Of a DNA stretch of 64,000 bases, positions 15,201 through 27,200 are shown piece after piece. A model generated the notes under the pieces. That model did no database searches, had not been told where the DNA came from, and was given only the letters and a program-made list of their open reading frames with translations. This DNA comes from Tetmemena sp. SeJ-2015 (taxonomy: Eukaryota; Ciliophora; Spirotrichea; Sporadotrichida; Oxytrichidae). How positions within the stretch are numbered: position 1 is the first letter of the stretch; each line of letters opens with the position of its first letter. Both the position numbers and the translations under genes were made by a program. Location of the stretch: positions 174,314 through 238,313 of the forward strand of contig JAJKFJ010020827.1 in NCBI GenBank assembly GCA_027382625.1, given 5' to 3'.

Positions 15201-15240
15201 TAACAAATAATCAAAATGGTAAGAGAGTCAAATTTAGTGA
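3217..15240 (-). CDS. Giant beta-helix / furin-like Cys-rich multi-pass surface protein
   Basis: Read from about 15240 down to a TGA at 3217. In N-to-C order it has: a long region of short beta-helix (pectin-lyase-like) repeats; a furin-like Cys-rich block around 13300-12690 (SCPSCSDSNCELC); more beta-helix repeats to about 8250, rich in NNTA..GGAI motifs; a second Cys-rich segment (7750-7250, YGSYMCQSC); a membrane domain with about five helices (7370-5600); and a hydrophilic tail to 3217. It is probably a cell-surface or cortical protein. The N-terminus and signal peptide could not be fixed, so the start is approximate. Many frame changes indicate IESs and introns; two IESs are resolved (7471-7505 and 7536-7561). 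Function is unknown; the domain order is typical of large ciliate membrane proteins that resemble receptors. Confidence 0.65.
7471..7505 (-). other. IES, pointer AACT
   Basis: AGTT on the plus strand occurs at 7471-7474 and 7502-7505. Removing 31 bp joins ..SSYVPT to CEVGYGSYMC in frame. Without removal the frame meets TGA. Confidence 0.75.
7536..7561 (-). other. IES, pointer TAA
   Basis: TTA on the plus strand occurs at 7536-7538 and 7559-7561. Removing 23 bp gives YVCPNTDACLSS in frame, matching the same motif in the left copy. The 3-bp pointer in AT-rich sequence makes the exact edge less certain. Confidence 0.6.
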
Positions 15241-16668
15241 GAATTTTAAAAACATAAAAGAGAAATTTGCATGCCAAAGTAATTGGAGTTAACACCTTTC
15301 ATATATCCTTTTATGAAATGAGAGATAAAATGAATTCATTTCAAAATTTTTATGCCTTACTTTGATGAGTATTTTAGATCGCTAAATTATGGAAGTTATT
15401 TCTTAGAGACACTTTCCTCATGATTTAGCTGTTCTATTATCATTAAAAAAAATCTCTATAATAAATAAAAATTTAATTTAGAGCTTAATCATTTAGTCAT
15501 TTATTGTCTTGTCTAGCTATTTTATTGAAAATCCCTCAATGTTAGAATCCTAAGTGAAGCATTTTTTTATTATTTGTTCAGAAAGCTCCTAGATTTTTAT
15601 CTTTATATGTTCATTGTATTATTTTGAAATTATGTCAAGATCAATATAAAAATAAATTTCATTACAGATTAAAATAATTAAGATCTGATTGATTTTGAGG
15701 GGAAGGACTTGGGTAGTTGGTGGAATCAGCCATTGAAGAAATCTAGGAAAGCTATAATTCCTTTAATACAGACATATAGGTTGGAGGACTCAAATTCTGC
15801 TGTATTGTCCTCATTACAAAAGACTAAGCTAATTATTGTTCACAAGCATAAATCTATAATAATTGTTCTGTTTATTCCAGATCACTTATTAAATTAAAAT
15901 ATAAAGTTAATTGCTTTTTATTGAATCACCATATGTTTGGTTAAAGTCTTATTTGTGTATGTGCAATCGCGCTTAAGTTGATAAAAATTAAAATATTAAA
16001 CATGAATAAGTATTTTGTTGATAGACATGAAATTTGTTCTGGGCTAAGTTCTTCAGAGATCCAGTTATCTATTCCTATATAAATATAAGGTTATTTCAGC
16101 CAAGTCCGATAAGAAATAAACCATATAAAAATAGAGCAACTAGGATAAACTTAGCTTATCACTAAGCACAAAAAGACTTTTATTTCTAAAAACCTACCTT
16201 ACTCTGCCATAATCCTCTCAGTTTAATCCATTTCTTTGTGAAAACGTCATTTATTTTCTAAGATTTTTGTTTCTGAACTTCGACCCAGATCATCACTTGC
16301 TTTTAATTAAATTAGGAAGGACGTGATGACTAATAGCGTTCAAGAACAACAAAATATGCACAAATATTTTAGAGATATATTTGTAGCGTTTTTATATAAC
16401 TTCTTCTTCTTCCCTTTGCAAAGCTGAACATTTGGAATTATTGAAAGTATTTTTAATAATTTAAATTTTATCACTATTAAAGTCTTGCATTATTATCTTC
16501 AGAACACCCCAATAGTCAAGATTTAATTTCAGTATTTGCTTTTTATCTATGTGTAGAAGTTGCAGTTACAAAGGAGGAAATTAATATTTTTGTGAAGAGT
16601 TTGCTTGAGTACTTGATTTTATCCTTAATAAAATATTAATTTTAAGGCTGAAGAAAATAAACAAAAAT
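15241..16668. other. Region without a supported gene
   Basis: About 1.4 kb of AT-rich sequence between the divergent giant membrane-protein gene and the next plus-strand gene. It should hold the upstream regions of both. A short open stretch at 15709-15897 has no recognisable domain and unusual composition. The first exon of the membrane-protein gene may lie here but could not be identified. Confidence 0.5.
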
Positions 16669-18270
16669 ATGAGAAGTAATAATAACTCCAGACTAGCAAC
16701 ACAGTCTAGACTTCAATAAGCAAGTGCAAATAACTATTAATCTACACCAGTTCAACCATAAAATGCAGCTAATAATACTTAAAAGAGTGTGAATACAGCA
16801 ACTGCACAGAGGAATGGCTCACATACTAGACCTACAACTAGCGCCTTGAATTATAGCACTCCTTAAAGCAACGCAAATAAATTTATCTCCCCAGCAAGTG
16901 CTACTCACAATTCTTCCACAATCAATAGCGTCAAGCAAAACTTAAATGGTATTTAATATTATTTAATCATTTAGTATTTTTAATTTAAAACAGATAATCA
17001 GGATTGTAAAATGCTGGTGCTTTCGTCATCAACTCTAAATTTTTAAATTTTAAAATAACTTCTTTTTTTATTTGTGGTAAGACCTTTACAGGATCCCCCC
17101 AAGAAAGATAATCTGCTTAGTGGTCAAAAATAGCAAAATTTCGAAGAAAAAAAGCTCCCAAAGAAAAGATTATCCAGGCCACCAGTGGCAATTAGACTCC
17201 CAATATTTTAGCTTCCGCATCTGATCCTTAAAAGACGATAAGGATTACAGAAAATAATAGGAAGGAGTTAGTACTCAAACACTATTAAAAGCAGGGTCCT
17301 TAAAATCAAAACTAGCAACAGAAACCTGATCCTCAAATTAAAAATCCACCCAAATCAAATCTCATAGCTTAAGATTCATGTGTCATTTATTTTAGCACAA
17401 AAGTAGCAGCCAAATAATTAGAGAGATATTTAGGGATAGAGAGTTTCTTAGAATATTAATTTAGTCAAAAAGGAGGATAATAGTTAAAAGTCAGATTAGT
17501 CTACTCTAATCTTCAGAGAAGATTCTACCAAATAATCTATAATTTAGACAAAAGGAAAAGGCTAAGTGAAATAAAGTGAAAAAGTTAACACTGAAAAAAG
17601 CAATGAAGATTTTATTTATTATAACAAATAATTCTTTAACTCAAAAATTGAAGTTTAAATTTGTATTTTAACTTGTAAGATGAGACTTTAGTTTATCAGT
17701 AAAGACCTTCGGCATAACCTACTCTTGTTTAAAACATAAAGAAGAACAGCAACAACGTTATCAATAAATAAAATTAAGAGGAAGATGAAACTCTAGCCTA
17801 TAAGAAACCGATCACTAGAGAAGTAACTTCCACCTTGAAAGAAGTAAATGCTGGTGGTGACCTAAATTATCTTCTATTTTAAATTAGATGAGTTAGAAAC
17901 AAAACTTAGTTAAGCAAACTTTTAAGGATACGGATTACACAAAGTTGCTCTAGAATCTGCATTTGACTTTGACATACACTGAGGCATAATTCAACAACGG
18001 AAAAGTACCCTCATCAGAAACTACTCATAAAAAGAGGAGAAGAAGAATTCTACGAAACTGGTGATCAGTAAAGGCTCTATTAATTTCAATCCAAAGCCTC
18101 AGCAATCATAAGATAGTAGTATAATATCGCTTGAAGGAAATGTAAATTATAAGTAGAACCCTAAAAACAATAGTGATGTTACTCCTGAATAATATAATGA
18201 TAAGGGTTAATTGGAGCCAGTATTAGGTGTTTACAAGCATATGAGCGATGAACATCAACATACAGATTGA
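16669..18270 (+). CDS. Asn/Ser/Gln-rich hypothetical protein
   Basis: Starts MRSNNNSRLATQ at 16669 and is followed by a low-complexity N/S/T/Q-rich sequence. An intron of GT..AG type begins after SVKQNLN (about 16949-17002). Later coding pieces are IRITENNRKELVLKHYQ.., a moderately conserved-looking stretch around KVAAKQLERYLGIESFLEY, DETLVYQQRPSAQ.., and a C-terminus ending ..MSDEHQHTD and TGA at 18268-18270. These pieces lie in different frames, so several IESs or introns must be removed; their edges are not resolved. No domain is recognised. Confidence 0.5.
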
Positions 18271-18418
18271 TATTCCTTTTAAAATTTAAGTTTTGGCAGG
18301 TGGAGTCCTTTTAGTAAAAACTTAGAACGCAGAAGTTGTGGTCAATAGAAAGATATACAATCACTTTGGGAAGAATTGCGTTGAGAAAATTGCTAAAAAC
18401 CAAACTCTTATCTATAAA

Positions 18419-21354
18419 ATGGTGATAGTTTTTATCTATGGAGAAGAGTGTAAGAGTAGAGTGAGTAATAAGTTGGAGACAGTAGAGGAAATTATAACCT
18501 TCTTGAAGCAGTCTTAGCATTTCAAGCACATCGAAAATATTGAAAAGCTCGCAGAAGGTGCGGAGGCAGTAGTTTACAAATTAAATTACTTAGGGTATGA
18601 AGAGGTGGTAATCAAAGTTCCAAAGATTAAACCTAGATAAAGGATGAATCCCAAAGAGTATGGCGAGATAATCTTAGAGGGCTTTGAAGATCTAGTGCAC
18701 GAGTCTCATCTCATTAAAACGATATATCATGAAGACTACACAGTAGAAGTGAAGGAAGAAATAGTAGAAATAGACTTGAAGAGTAAGGAGTTGAAAAGAT
18801 ACCTAGTTATAGTAGAGAGAGCGAGATTCAGCCTCTATGATCTCTACTCATTCAAAGCAAGTAAAAATGTTAACTTTTTATAAAGCTGTGAATAATTCCA
18901 CAGTGGAGAAGAGCGGACTTTGGTTTAATGAAAATGAGAGAAACAAGAACCTTGAACATTTCTCTGTCTACAAATTCTTCTACTACTTCTATCAGACAGC
19001 AAAAGCGGTTGAGTATCTTCACTCTCAAGGCATTATATACTCAGATATGAAGCCATAAAATCTTCTAGTCATGAGAAATCAAAAGGTCAAGATAGGAGAT
19101 TTCGGGGTAAGCATTTTGATGGACAATAGGGAGTAAAACTACTAGATAAAGGGTTTGTCTCCTGCTTGGTGCATACCTGAAATCTAGAATCGATTCAATC
19201 AATGCTCAGCTTCTGGAAATATGAGACAGTTCTATTGCACTAAATGGCAGATTGAACAACTAAAATTGAATGATGTCTATGGCCTGTGTTTGACATTCTC
19301 ATCTGATTTGATTGAATTCCTCATATAGGATAAAGATCTCTCTAGTGATGATAAAACAGTTGTTATAATGATTTTAAGATAGATTTTCATATGTTTGATT
19401 TGTAATTACTTCGGAAGCATATGCTTTGACATGGCCCTTCAGAGAAGTAAGTCTCTAAGCGATGGAATTTAGATGATGGAAGTGATTCTCAAGGACTCTT
19501 TCACCTTCTACTACACTTTGATTCATGTGCTTAGAAGAGAGAAGAAATTTGATGCTGCATACCAGTTAGGAATAACTTTAGAGAAGCAAGTCTAGTGCTT
19601 AATTTTTGATCAGCAATAGAAGCTGTTAGTCTACCTTAACATTCAAAAGCTGATGTGCCAATTCACTGTGTCACAGGGAAACTATCAGCAAGCAATGATT
19701 CATCTTTAGAATCTCAATATGAAGATTCTTCAAAATTTCAACATGATTAGCAAGAGTAAGAGCCAAGAGTTCTTGGAGATTTAATTCTACGCATAATTCG
19801 AGATGGCAAAGATTTAGGTCTATCTAGGAAACTTAAAGGAGGGGTCAGACACAGCTGCTCAAGTTCTTGAAATGTATTAGCTTAAACATAGAGAGCTTGA
19901 GAGCTTCTAATTTGAAATTCTAGAGATGAGAGCACTCATCATGATGAGCTATGGTCGAAATAAAGAGGCCTTACCACTTTACATTGAATATAGCAAGAAA
20001 CTGGAGCTGCTTGACAATAAAGATGATTTACAAAGTTAAGTTCATACCTACAACAAAATAGGCGAAGTCTTTTACAGACTTAACTATGATCCTTATTTTA
20101 TTTAGACTGGGAGAATTAGAATAGTCCTTAAAGTTTTATGAGAAAGGAGAAACTATCATCTTATAAGAGCTAGGAAAGAATCATCCGATGATCTTAAACA
20201 CCTTCAAAGTCAAAGGGAGCATATTTTTGAACATGGATCAGTTAGAAAAGGCGGAAGAAATGTTCAACAAAGCTTTGGAGATGTGCTTGACAATTTATGG
20301 AGAGAAGAATATAATGACGGCTGAAACTTATCGATAGATAGGGGATTTAATGAATAAGAGACAGCTAATCAAGGCTATATACTATTATGAGAAGGCGAAG
20401 GCAGTCTATGAATTCTTATTTCAGGCCGACAGCATGCATCTTGTGGTTATTTACAATAACATGGCTGGTTTGTATGAAAGGCTAGGGAAATTTGAATTAG
20501 CTGAAGCAATATGTTTGCAATCCCTTTAAATCAAGAAGAATTTGAGATAGTCAGAGGATGAAGACACTGCTAAAATTTATTAGAACCTTTCTCAAATTCA
20601 TTTGAAATTATAAAACTATCCAAAAACTGTCGAATGCATCAAAGCCTCTTATGAAATTAGAGCCAAGCATCTAGGTTTTTCGAATAGCCAAACTTTTATT
20701 ACACTTCTGACTTATCTCAAACTATTGTCTCAGTGCTAATAGGATTAATAAGCTCTCTCGATAGCTCAAGATGCTTTAGACAGAGCTTCAGATTACTTGG
20801 AAAGTGATGATCCCTTAATGATTCATTTATTTTTTCAGCTAGTCTAGTTGATTGGACAGCTATTTGTGAAGACACAAAAATTATCTTCAGCAGAGACAAT
20901 ATTTACATCTATTCTCGAAACAATAACTTAATCAGAGAATCCAAATATCAAAGGCAACAAAATTTTACTGATGAAGTGTAAGAGAGATCTAGGAGTAGTT
21001 TATGAACTTTAAAACGAAGTGAAGGCTGTAACTTACTATGAGGAATGCCTAAGATTAATTTAAGAGGTGCTTGATCAACCTTAAAAAGAAGATTTCGAGA
21101 GGGAAGGAACAAACGAAAATGAGATAATAGCTGAGATGTTTGGATTCCATAAAAGTCTAGGAGGGCTGCTTTTAAGATAGCGCTAGTTGGTAAAAGGCTT
21201 GTAATATCTCAAGAGTGCTATTGATATGTTACAAAAATACAAAGATAAAAGCGAAATTATGAAATCTATGAACGACAAATTTTTCAAACTTCTTTACGAA
21301 ATGAAAACTTAATGTGAAGAGTACATCTCGAAGATGTCAAACGAAGAACAATGA
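18419..21354 (+). CDS. Protein kinase-like domain fused to tetratricopeptide repeats
   Basis: Starts MVIVFIYGEECKSR at 18419, 149 bp after the upstream gene, and ends KMSNEEQ-TGA. The N-terminal kinase fold has a glycine-loop relic (LAEGAEAVVYKL), the lysine motif EVVIKVPK, the catalytic loop GIIYSDMKPQNLL, and DFG in KIGDFGVS. In the catalytic loop HRD reads YSD: the aspartate is kept but the arginine is lost. APE reads IPE. After the kinase come about 600 residues of TPR-like helical repeats, for example LEKAEEMFNKALEMCLTIYG and KAIYYYEKAKAVYEF, typical of protein-binding scaffolds. Two short IESs (18862-18884 and 20076-20108) interrupt it, and both restore the frame exactly. Substrate is unknown. 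It may be an active kinase of non-RD type or a pseudokinase. Confidence 0.75.
18862..18884 (+). other. IES, pointer TAAA
   Basis: TAAA at 18862-18865 and 18881-18884. Removing 19 bp joins ..YSFKAS to KAVNNSTVEKSG in frame. Left in place, the frame ends at TGA near 18935. Confidence 0.8.
20076..20108 (+). other. IES, pointer AGACT
   Basis: AGACT at 20076-20080 and 20104-20108. Removing 28 bp turns ..GEVFYR into GEVFYRLGELEQSLKFY, a continuous TPR motif. The insert is strongly AT-rich. Confidence 0.85.
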
Positions 21355-21407
21355 GATTTTTATAAGAGTGTAATTTTAGGTTAATGAAGAAATTTAAACT
21401 AATTAAA

Positions 21408-22684
21408 TCAGAGGAAGGTATTAATTTGTTCCTCCTCTGGCTATTTTCTTTATTTAGGAATTTAATTTTCACCTTCTTCTTCTTATTCCTCCTCTTCCTC
21501 TTCATCGTAAGAGACTTCAACTTCTTCATATTCACTAGTCTCCCCTTCAAGCTCCCTTCTTTTCTCTTCTTTCATTTACTACTTGAGATCCTTTCTTTCT
21601 TGTCTCCTCCTTTCTCGCTTTTATTCCTTTCTCTCCTCTATATCATTAAGCATTTATTTCAAACAAAAAATTAGATTAAGATTTTAATTAAGCTGCTTCA
21701 AGTGTTCTTCATATAGAGTTTCTTTGACTTTAGATTTCTCATTTTAGGCAGTACTTATTCCCACCATGCATCGCAAAAGCTTTCCTTTCAGCTCAACTTA
21801 TTCATGAATTTTTTCAACTGCCTATGTAAAGAATCACAATCCTAATAATCTTACTATTTATGCATCCTCCTTTGTTTTGAATTCGATAAAACCACGTCCT
21901 TTGTTTGTGCTCATGCCTTCAGCTCGCAGTAAGTCTATATTCCTACCATTTGTTTATTATTCTCATTTAAGCTTACAAGATAATGCCATATTCTCCAAAT
22001 ATCAGTTCAAGATTTAAAAATAATAATCGAGAAAAGGAAAGATCCTAGTCTCTGTGGCTTTCTCAGTGGATGTTTTAAATGAACAAGGTCCTGCTATCTT
22101 TCTCTGCAAGATATATTATAATATGCAAGTAATATTATAAATTTCTAAATCGTTGTTATCTGCTTTGCTTCTTAATCCTCATTATTTGGCTTTGAGCTTT
22201 GATTTATAATCTCTATCACCTGTGGCTGAATCTGAGCATCGCTCTTGGGTGCTGCATCTTTCTATTTTTAAATTAAAGCGAGTTCAAGTTCTAACTCTAA
22301 ATAAAATATTTCTTGCTGCATCAGCCCTGTAAGTATGTCAATTACAATTCTAATTTTACTGCTCTATCTCTGTAGCTCCATTTCCCTGCGATTCTCAAAT
22401 TCCTTCTCCTCCTAATCCTCATGCTCCTCATTTATAGCCCTTTGATTTTTCAGCTTCTTTTTATAACTCTACTTAAAGACAAATAAAATTTTATTCAAAT
22501 GATGACTTATTCTTCATCAAGGAGGTCAAGTGACTATACAATAAATTAAGGAAACGATGCTGAAGTTTATTCATACCTCAGAGCTACTTTCATCGTCAGC
22601 AAGATCCTATTGCCAAGTCTTTTTATTTGTCTCATCTTTACGCTTATTTGCGCCAGTCTACTCTCGCTTTCGCTTGCCCAACAT
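21408..22684 (-). CDS. RRM-type RNA-binding protein with coiled, acidic C-terminus
   Basis: Starts MLGKRKREQTGANKRK at 22684 and ends ..EEEQINTFL-TGA at 21408. A Gln/Glu-rich N-terminal part is followed by one RRM: RNP2-like SRTLFIQN, helix LELIFGEYG, RNP1-like KGRGFIEF. A long charged helix then runs into an acidic run of Glu (around 21500-21430). It probably binds RNA in the nucleus; the exact family is not identified. An intron-like or IES stretch follows DESSSEV near 22575. The pointer-flanked insert at 21930-21979 lies inside the RRM. The TGA just after FIQNIH (near 22070) implies another small insert. Confidence 0.7.
21930..21979 (-). other. IES inside the RRM, pointer CTT
   Basis: AAG on the plus strand occurs at 21930-21932 and 21977-21979. 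Removing 47 bp joins GEYGII to LLRAEGMSTNKGRGF in frame. The insert also begins GTAAG and has an ATATAG, but splicing at those sites puts TGA in frame, so IES excision fits better. Confidence 0.65.
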
Positions 22685-23027
22685 TAATCTAGAAATTAAT
22701 ATTTTCAACTCTGTTTTTTAATTAATTTATTTTTCACTGAGGCTTAAAATAGTAAAATTACTTTAATAAGATAAACACACATACTTAAAACATGGAATAA
22801 GATTAAGGAAACGACAGACATAAGTTTACCATGAGCTCCGATTAACAGGAATAAGTATGTATTAAACTGGAATCGAGAGATAATACTAAAATATGCTTAA
22901 ATAAAAGATATCCTCATAAAAGACAGATTAAAAATAAAATAAGCAGTATATTTTTTACGGAAATTATTTAATGAGAAGAAAATTTTCTTATTTAAGTTTT
23001 AAAATATAATAATTTTAAGTTTCCATT

Positions 23028-24197
23028 ATGAGAAAAACAGTTAAAAGTATCAATACATTAATTTAATTTAAGATTTTGGAGCACTTAGCATTTTTACTTC
23101 TCTCGCTTATGTAAATAGTAAAAGCAGATTAGCAAATGCAGTCCTCTCAATACCAAATTTAAATCCATGATCAATGTGGAAACATCGAATTCGATTCATT
23201 CTTCATGCATCCCACTGTTTATATTTACGAAGCCAAGCAACTCCTAAATGTGACTCTATAAGATTCAATGGAGTATTAGAACGCTATGAATTTCGTCCTT
23301 GGGGGATAATCGTCTCAGGACACTCTTACAATTTCCAATGTGAGAATCTGCACCAAGAAATTTCTTCTCGAAGTTTGTACAGTAGACGACTCACTAGATT
23401 CAATTTACATTCAAGTAGATCTCTCGCAAGAGATTTGCTATCTGGACAAAGATTTGCATAATTAAACAGCATTCGATAGTTTGAATAGCTAAGCAGTAGG
23501 ATGTGCTCTTTCAGATTATATAAAGTGCAGGAGCAACATGCTTGATAGCTGCAAGTTTGTGGACTGCTATACAACTTAGACAGTTAAAAAAGCTCAAGTT
23601 GTGGACTCTGAGAAAGACTATTTATTCTCGGCATGTATTCCCCTAAAGCTTTCGAAGATTAGGAAGTACTGACGGTATGCTAAGACGTGGCAAATGGTAA
23701 TTACTTCATAGACTTACTTTTTGAATGATGATGGAGGTGCTTTGGATGAGTGGGGTGGAAAGCAAATACACACATTCCTGATTATAGTTATAGTCATCTC
23801 TGTAATCATGTGTGGAGTGTGCAGTCTCAGCTGCTTCTATAACTATAGAGTATTTAGGACGCATGAGCCTCCTTTCCCAGTTCCTAGGTGTTGCCCCGAC
23901 TGTCTATTTCCATAAAGAGATTATAGAGAACTACTTAGAAGGAGATAAGAAGAGGTTCTTGATGAGAGCTTAAATGATGATAGCTAAATAGTAACACAGC
24001 AGAGAGTGATATCTGCATTCAATATTGAAGATCCAATTCCAGAAAGTAAAAGTAATTTAGAAGATTTTAAAGAGACTCCTGGTGGGATTGGAAGTGCGAT
24101 AACGGGTTTTGCAAATAATTTATTTGGAGGCGAAAACAACCCTCCTCCTGTAAAGTAGAAGCCTGATAAATATAAAGTACCAGACTTGAGTTTTTGA
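23028..24197 (+). CDS. Single-pass type I membrane protein, unknown
   Basis: Starts MRKTVKSINTLIQFK at 23028. A hydrophobic signal segment (HLAFLLLSLM) leads into a Cys-containing extracellular domain of about 200 residues. One transmembrane helix follows (HTFLIIVIVISVIMCGVCSL, about 23775-23835), then a Cys-rich membrane-proximal turn (PRCCPDCLFP) and a hydrophilic cytoplasmic tail that ends KVPDLSF-TGA at 24195. One TGA at 23670-23672 interrupts an otherwise open frame. It lies between two GTA triplets 9 bp apart, so a very small IES could remove it. No family recognised. Confidence 0.7.
23666..23677 (+). other. Possible 9-bp micro-IES, pointer GTA
   Basis: GTA at 23666-23668 and 23675-23677 flanks an in-frame TGA. 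Removing 9 bp gives KIRKYAKTWQ. The very small size makes chance repeats or a real stop possible. Confidence 0.35.
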
Positions 24198-24247
24198 AAT
24201 TTGTAAATTTATGATCACAATTTAAGACATTGAGAAGAAAAATTTAA

Positions 24248-27200
24248 TCAGGAATTTTCATTATCAGGAGTATCCTTTCTTATAATTTTTATAAGCCTTC
24301 TTGGTTTCTTTGATATATCCAGTTCAGTAGTTTAAAAGCTGCTCCCAAGGTTTCTTACACTATCGCTAATCCTCAAAGCTAATTTCTCTCTCTTATTTTT
24401 CTAAGAGTTAAAGAAGTCTTCTTCAGCTAGCATTTTGGCAGTTTTAGTCTGTGCATTTTTATTTGTTGCTTTTAGCAGGCCCAATCTTACTTAAGTTGAC
24501 ATCAAAAGCTGATACTCCACCGAAGCCAGATTTTTGACCACCTTCGAGATAGCTGCTCATCATATTCAGTGTGTTATTTGAATTTCCATGAAAAGTAGCT
24601 CCTCCTTCCTCATCTGAGAGTGTGCTTTCTTGTTAATTAATTTAAGAAGCTCTTTACTAACTTTAACCTTGCACCCTAATAGATCTTTCATTTCCACCTT
24701 GCATTTAAGTTTTCATCATGCTTTTTTGCTTAGCTTATAATCTACTTGCTCTTTAAACTGCTTTTCCAAAGTTACTCTAGTCATTGGCCTAAATTTGCGC
24801 ATTGCTCTAGCTCTAACTGTTTGAATTTTGATTGTATTCAAGCTCCGCTAAATACTCATTGGTTCTTCTCAGAACTTTATGAAGTCTCTCTATTTCGACT
24901 TGTTATTCTTTGTAAAGTCTGAGAATATCTTAGTACTTTTTATAAAGATCTTTGTGTTCCATTTAGTGAGTAATGTGCTCTACCTTTTTTTAATTACCCT
25001 CGCTCACATATTACTGCAGAGAGAGTGTTAACGATCGAATTTGGGATTCAAGCTCGGATTTCTCAGCTGTGGATTAATTAACAAGTCTAGTATATTTGAA
25101 AGTTAGCTGACTTAGCTCTTTATCTGAGATTTCTTTGGATGTCTAAAGTTAGAGCAAGCGCTACTGTAGTGAGTATATCTTATTCTCCAGGGATTGAATT
25201 TGCTATTCATTTCATAATGTAAAGTTATAATTATAAGCATGATATTTTCTGAGCGATAGTAATCTCTAACAGATGGGCCTTAATACTACTCTTAAGTGGA
25301 ACTTGAACTTAATGAATTCCTTCTTATGTCTCTTAAGCCTCCATACTCCTTATTCATATTTTTAAGTACTTTCACTTGATCTTTAGACTACCTTAGTTAA
25401 AATCTCAACTCTTCTATGAACCTTATCAACTCTTCTTTCTTCATAGCTTTGAATTGTAATCTATCTTCTTCTCTCTCCATCATTTCTTCTTAGTCCTCTT
25501 CCGCTGAATCCTCTGAAAGCTGAAAATCATCTTCGTTCTTATTGCTTGATCCATTGCTCGCATTTGAACTCTTTCTTTAATAAATGACGCTAATAGGTGG
25601 CTTTGAGCTTGATGAATGTACTATCTGATTAGTTGATTTCTTTTAAAAACTCTAAACTTTATTTTGAGTATATTACTCCTAAATCTTCTATAGGCCCACA
25701 CTTTTGTACTTTTCCAACTGCTCTTATTTTTCATGAAGTCGAATTATTTCGAGAACTTTCTCTGTCACAAGTGGAAAGGTAGCTATCTGTGTTATCAAAG
25801 CCTATTATGGAAAAAAATATACTTATTTCTCAGAGAGCTTTGTATAGAGAAATTCTAATTCAGCCTTTAGCTTTTATAGATCTTCATTTATACTGACTGA
25901 GGATGATTACTTGGATATTAGATTACCCTTTGCATCTTTGTTGTACATAGAACCAATCTAAGCGTTCATTCCGCCTTGGCCCAACTACTATGTCTCCTCT
26001 AAGCTTTCATTTTATTTCTGAGGGTTAAGATTTCCATATAGTACTTGAAAAACATCGGCAAGTTTGCTCTCTTAGGTGTTCAATTATATATTCAGCTCAT
26101 TATTTCTAGCCATTATCTGTTCATTATCATCAACTACAGCCACTATTTGCTCGTTGAATTTAAAGTTCTGATAATTCAAATCCTCTATCTTTGTTTCTAA
26201 TTTTGCTATCGTGAGCTTGTAATCTTTTTCTTTGCTCTTTTACTCATCGTATTACTCGATCAATTTATTGAATTTCGCCTCCCACTTTTTGTGATCTCTT
26301 CTCGCCTATTCGAGCTATTCTTCAAGCGACTAGACTAGTGAAACTTAGCTGGTGTTAGTTATAGATAAGTTATTATGCTTTTTAGTTGCTCTACCTTTCA
26401 GCCTCCCTTCAAGTTTGATCGCTTCAAGTTTATCTATATATTATATACAAATTAAAAGTTCATTGATAGAGGCTTTCCTACTTCTTAGCGGCTACAATAT
26501 ATTTCCGCCATCTTCCATGTATCTATCCTCTTTGAACGGCTTTATTGGAGAATTTGAAAACTCTCTTAAATCCCTTTGCTAATGATCATTGTTTTTATGA
26601 TGCTGCAGATTTGCTCTATTCTCATCAAAATTTCTGACATTATTTGTATGGCAGTTTTTGTGATGTAATCTGAGTCTGCGGAATGCTTTTTTCAGCACTT
26701 TAAACTCCTCCAAGATGTTCTGAAATTTCCTCTCTTTTATTATCTTAACCTGGTTCTCATAAGACTCTTGAGCAATTGAACACACTTTCAAGCTCATGAG
26801 AGTTTCAGCTTGGTACTTCATAGTTGAACTTAGAGACAGAAAGATAGTAGAAAAAAACACTAAAACTTAAACTTAAATTAAAACAGAATGAGGTGGAAGG
26901 ATTGGTTACCTCCTAGACAAGGTCTAAGTAAATCTGTTAAAATTGATTCTCCTTCTGGATCTTTGTAACCATTGATTTATTTAGAGAGTATATTGAAGGT
27001 CAAATCATCGTATTAGGTGTTGTTTAAAAGCACTCCCTCAATTATTCTCAGATACGATTTCTTTTATAAATGAAGCTAACCGAGTGCAGGCTATTGATTA
27101 TCATCTGAAGGCATTTGAATCAGACAAAGTTAAAGTGAAAATACTGGCTGATCTTTCTTATCCGCACAATTGGCTAATGCCTTTTCGTAAATGTCCTCGA

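Noticed and set aside
15709..15897. Small plus-strand gene
   Set aside because: It has no recognisable domain, and no supporting features around it.
21384..21674. Plus-strand Leu/Phe-rich frame resembling a membrane protein
   Set aside because: It is the reverse strand of the acidic, Lys/Glu-rich tail of the RRM gene.
21930..21979. Reading this insert as a GT..AG intron
   Set aside because: Splicing at GTAAG and ATATAG puts TGA in frame within a few codons, while CTT pointer excision keeps the RRM.
23326..23574. Minus-strand frame across the membrane-protein gene
   Set aside because: Shadow of the plus-strand coding frame, which has a signal peptide, a transmembrane helix and a continuous frame.
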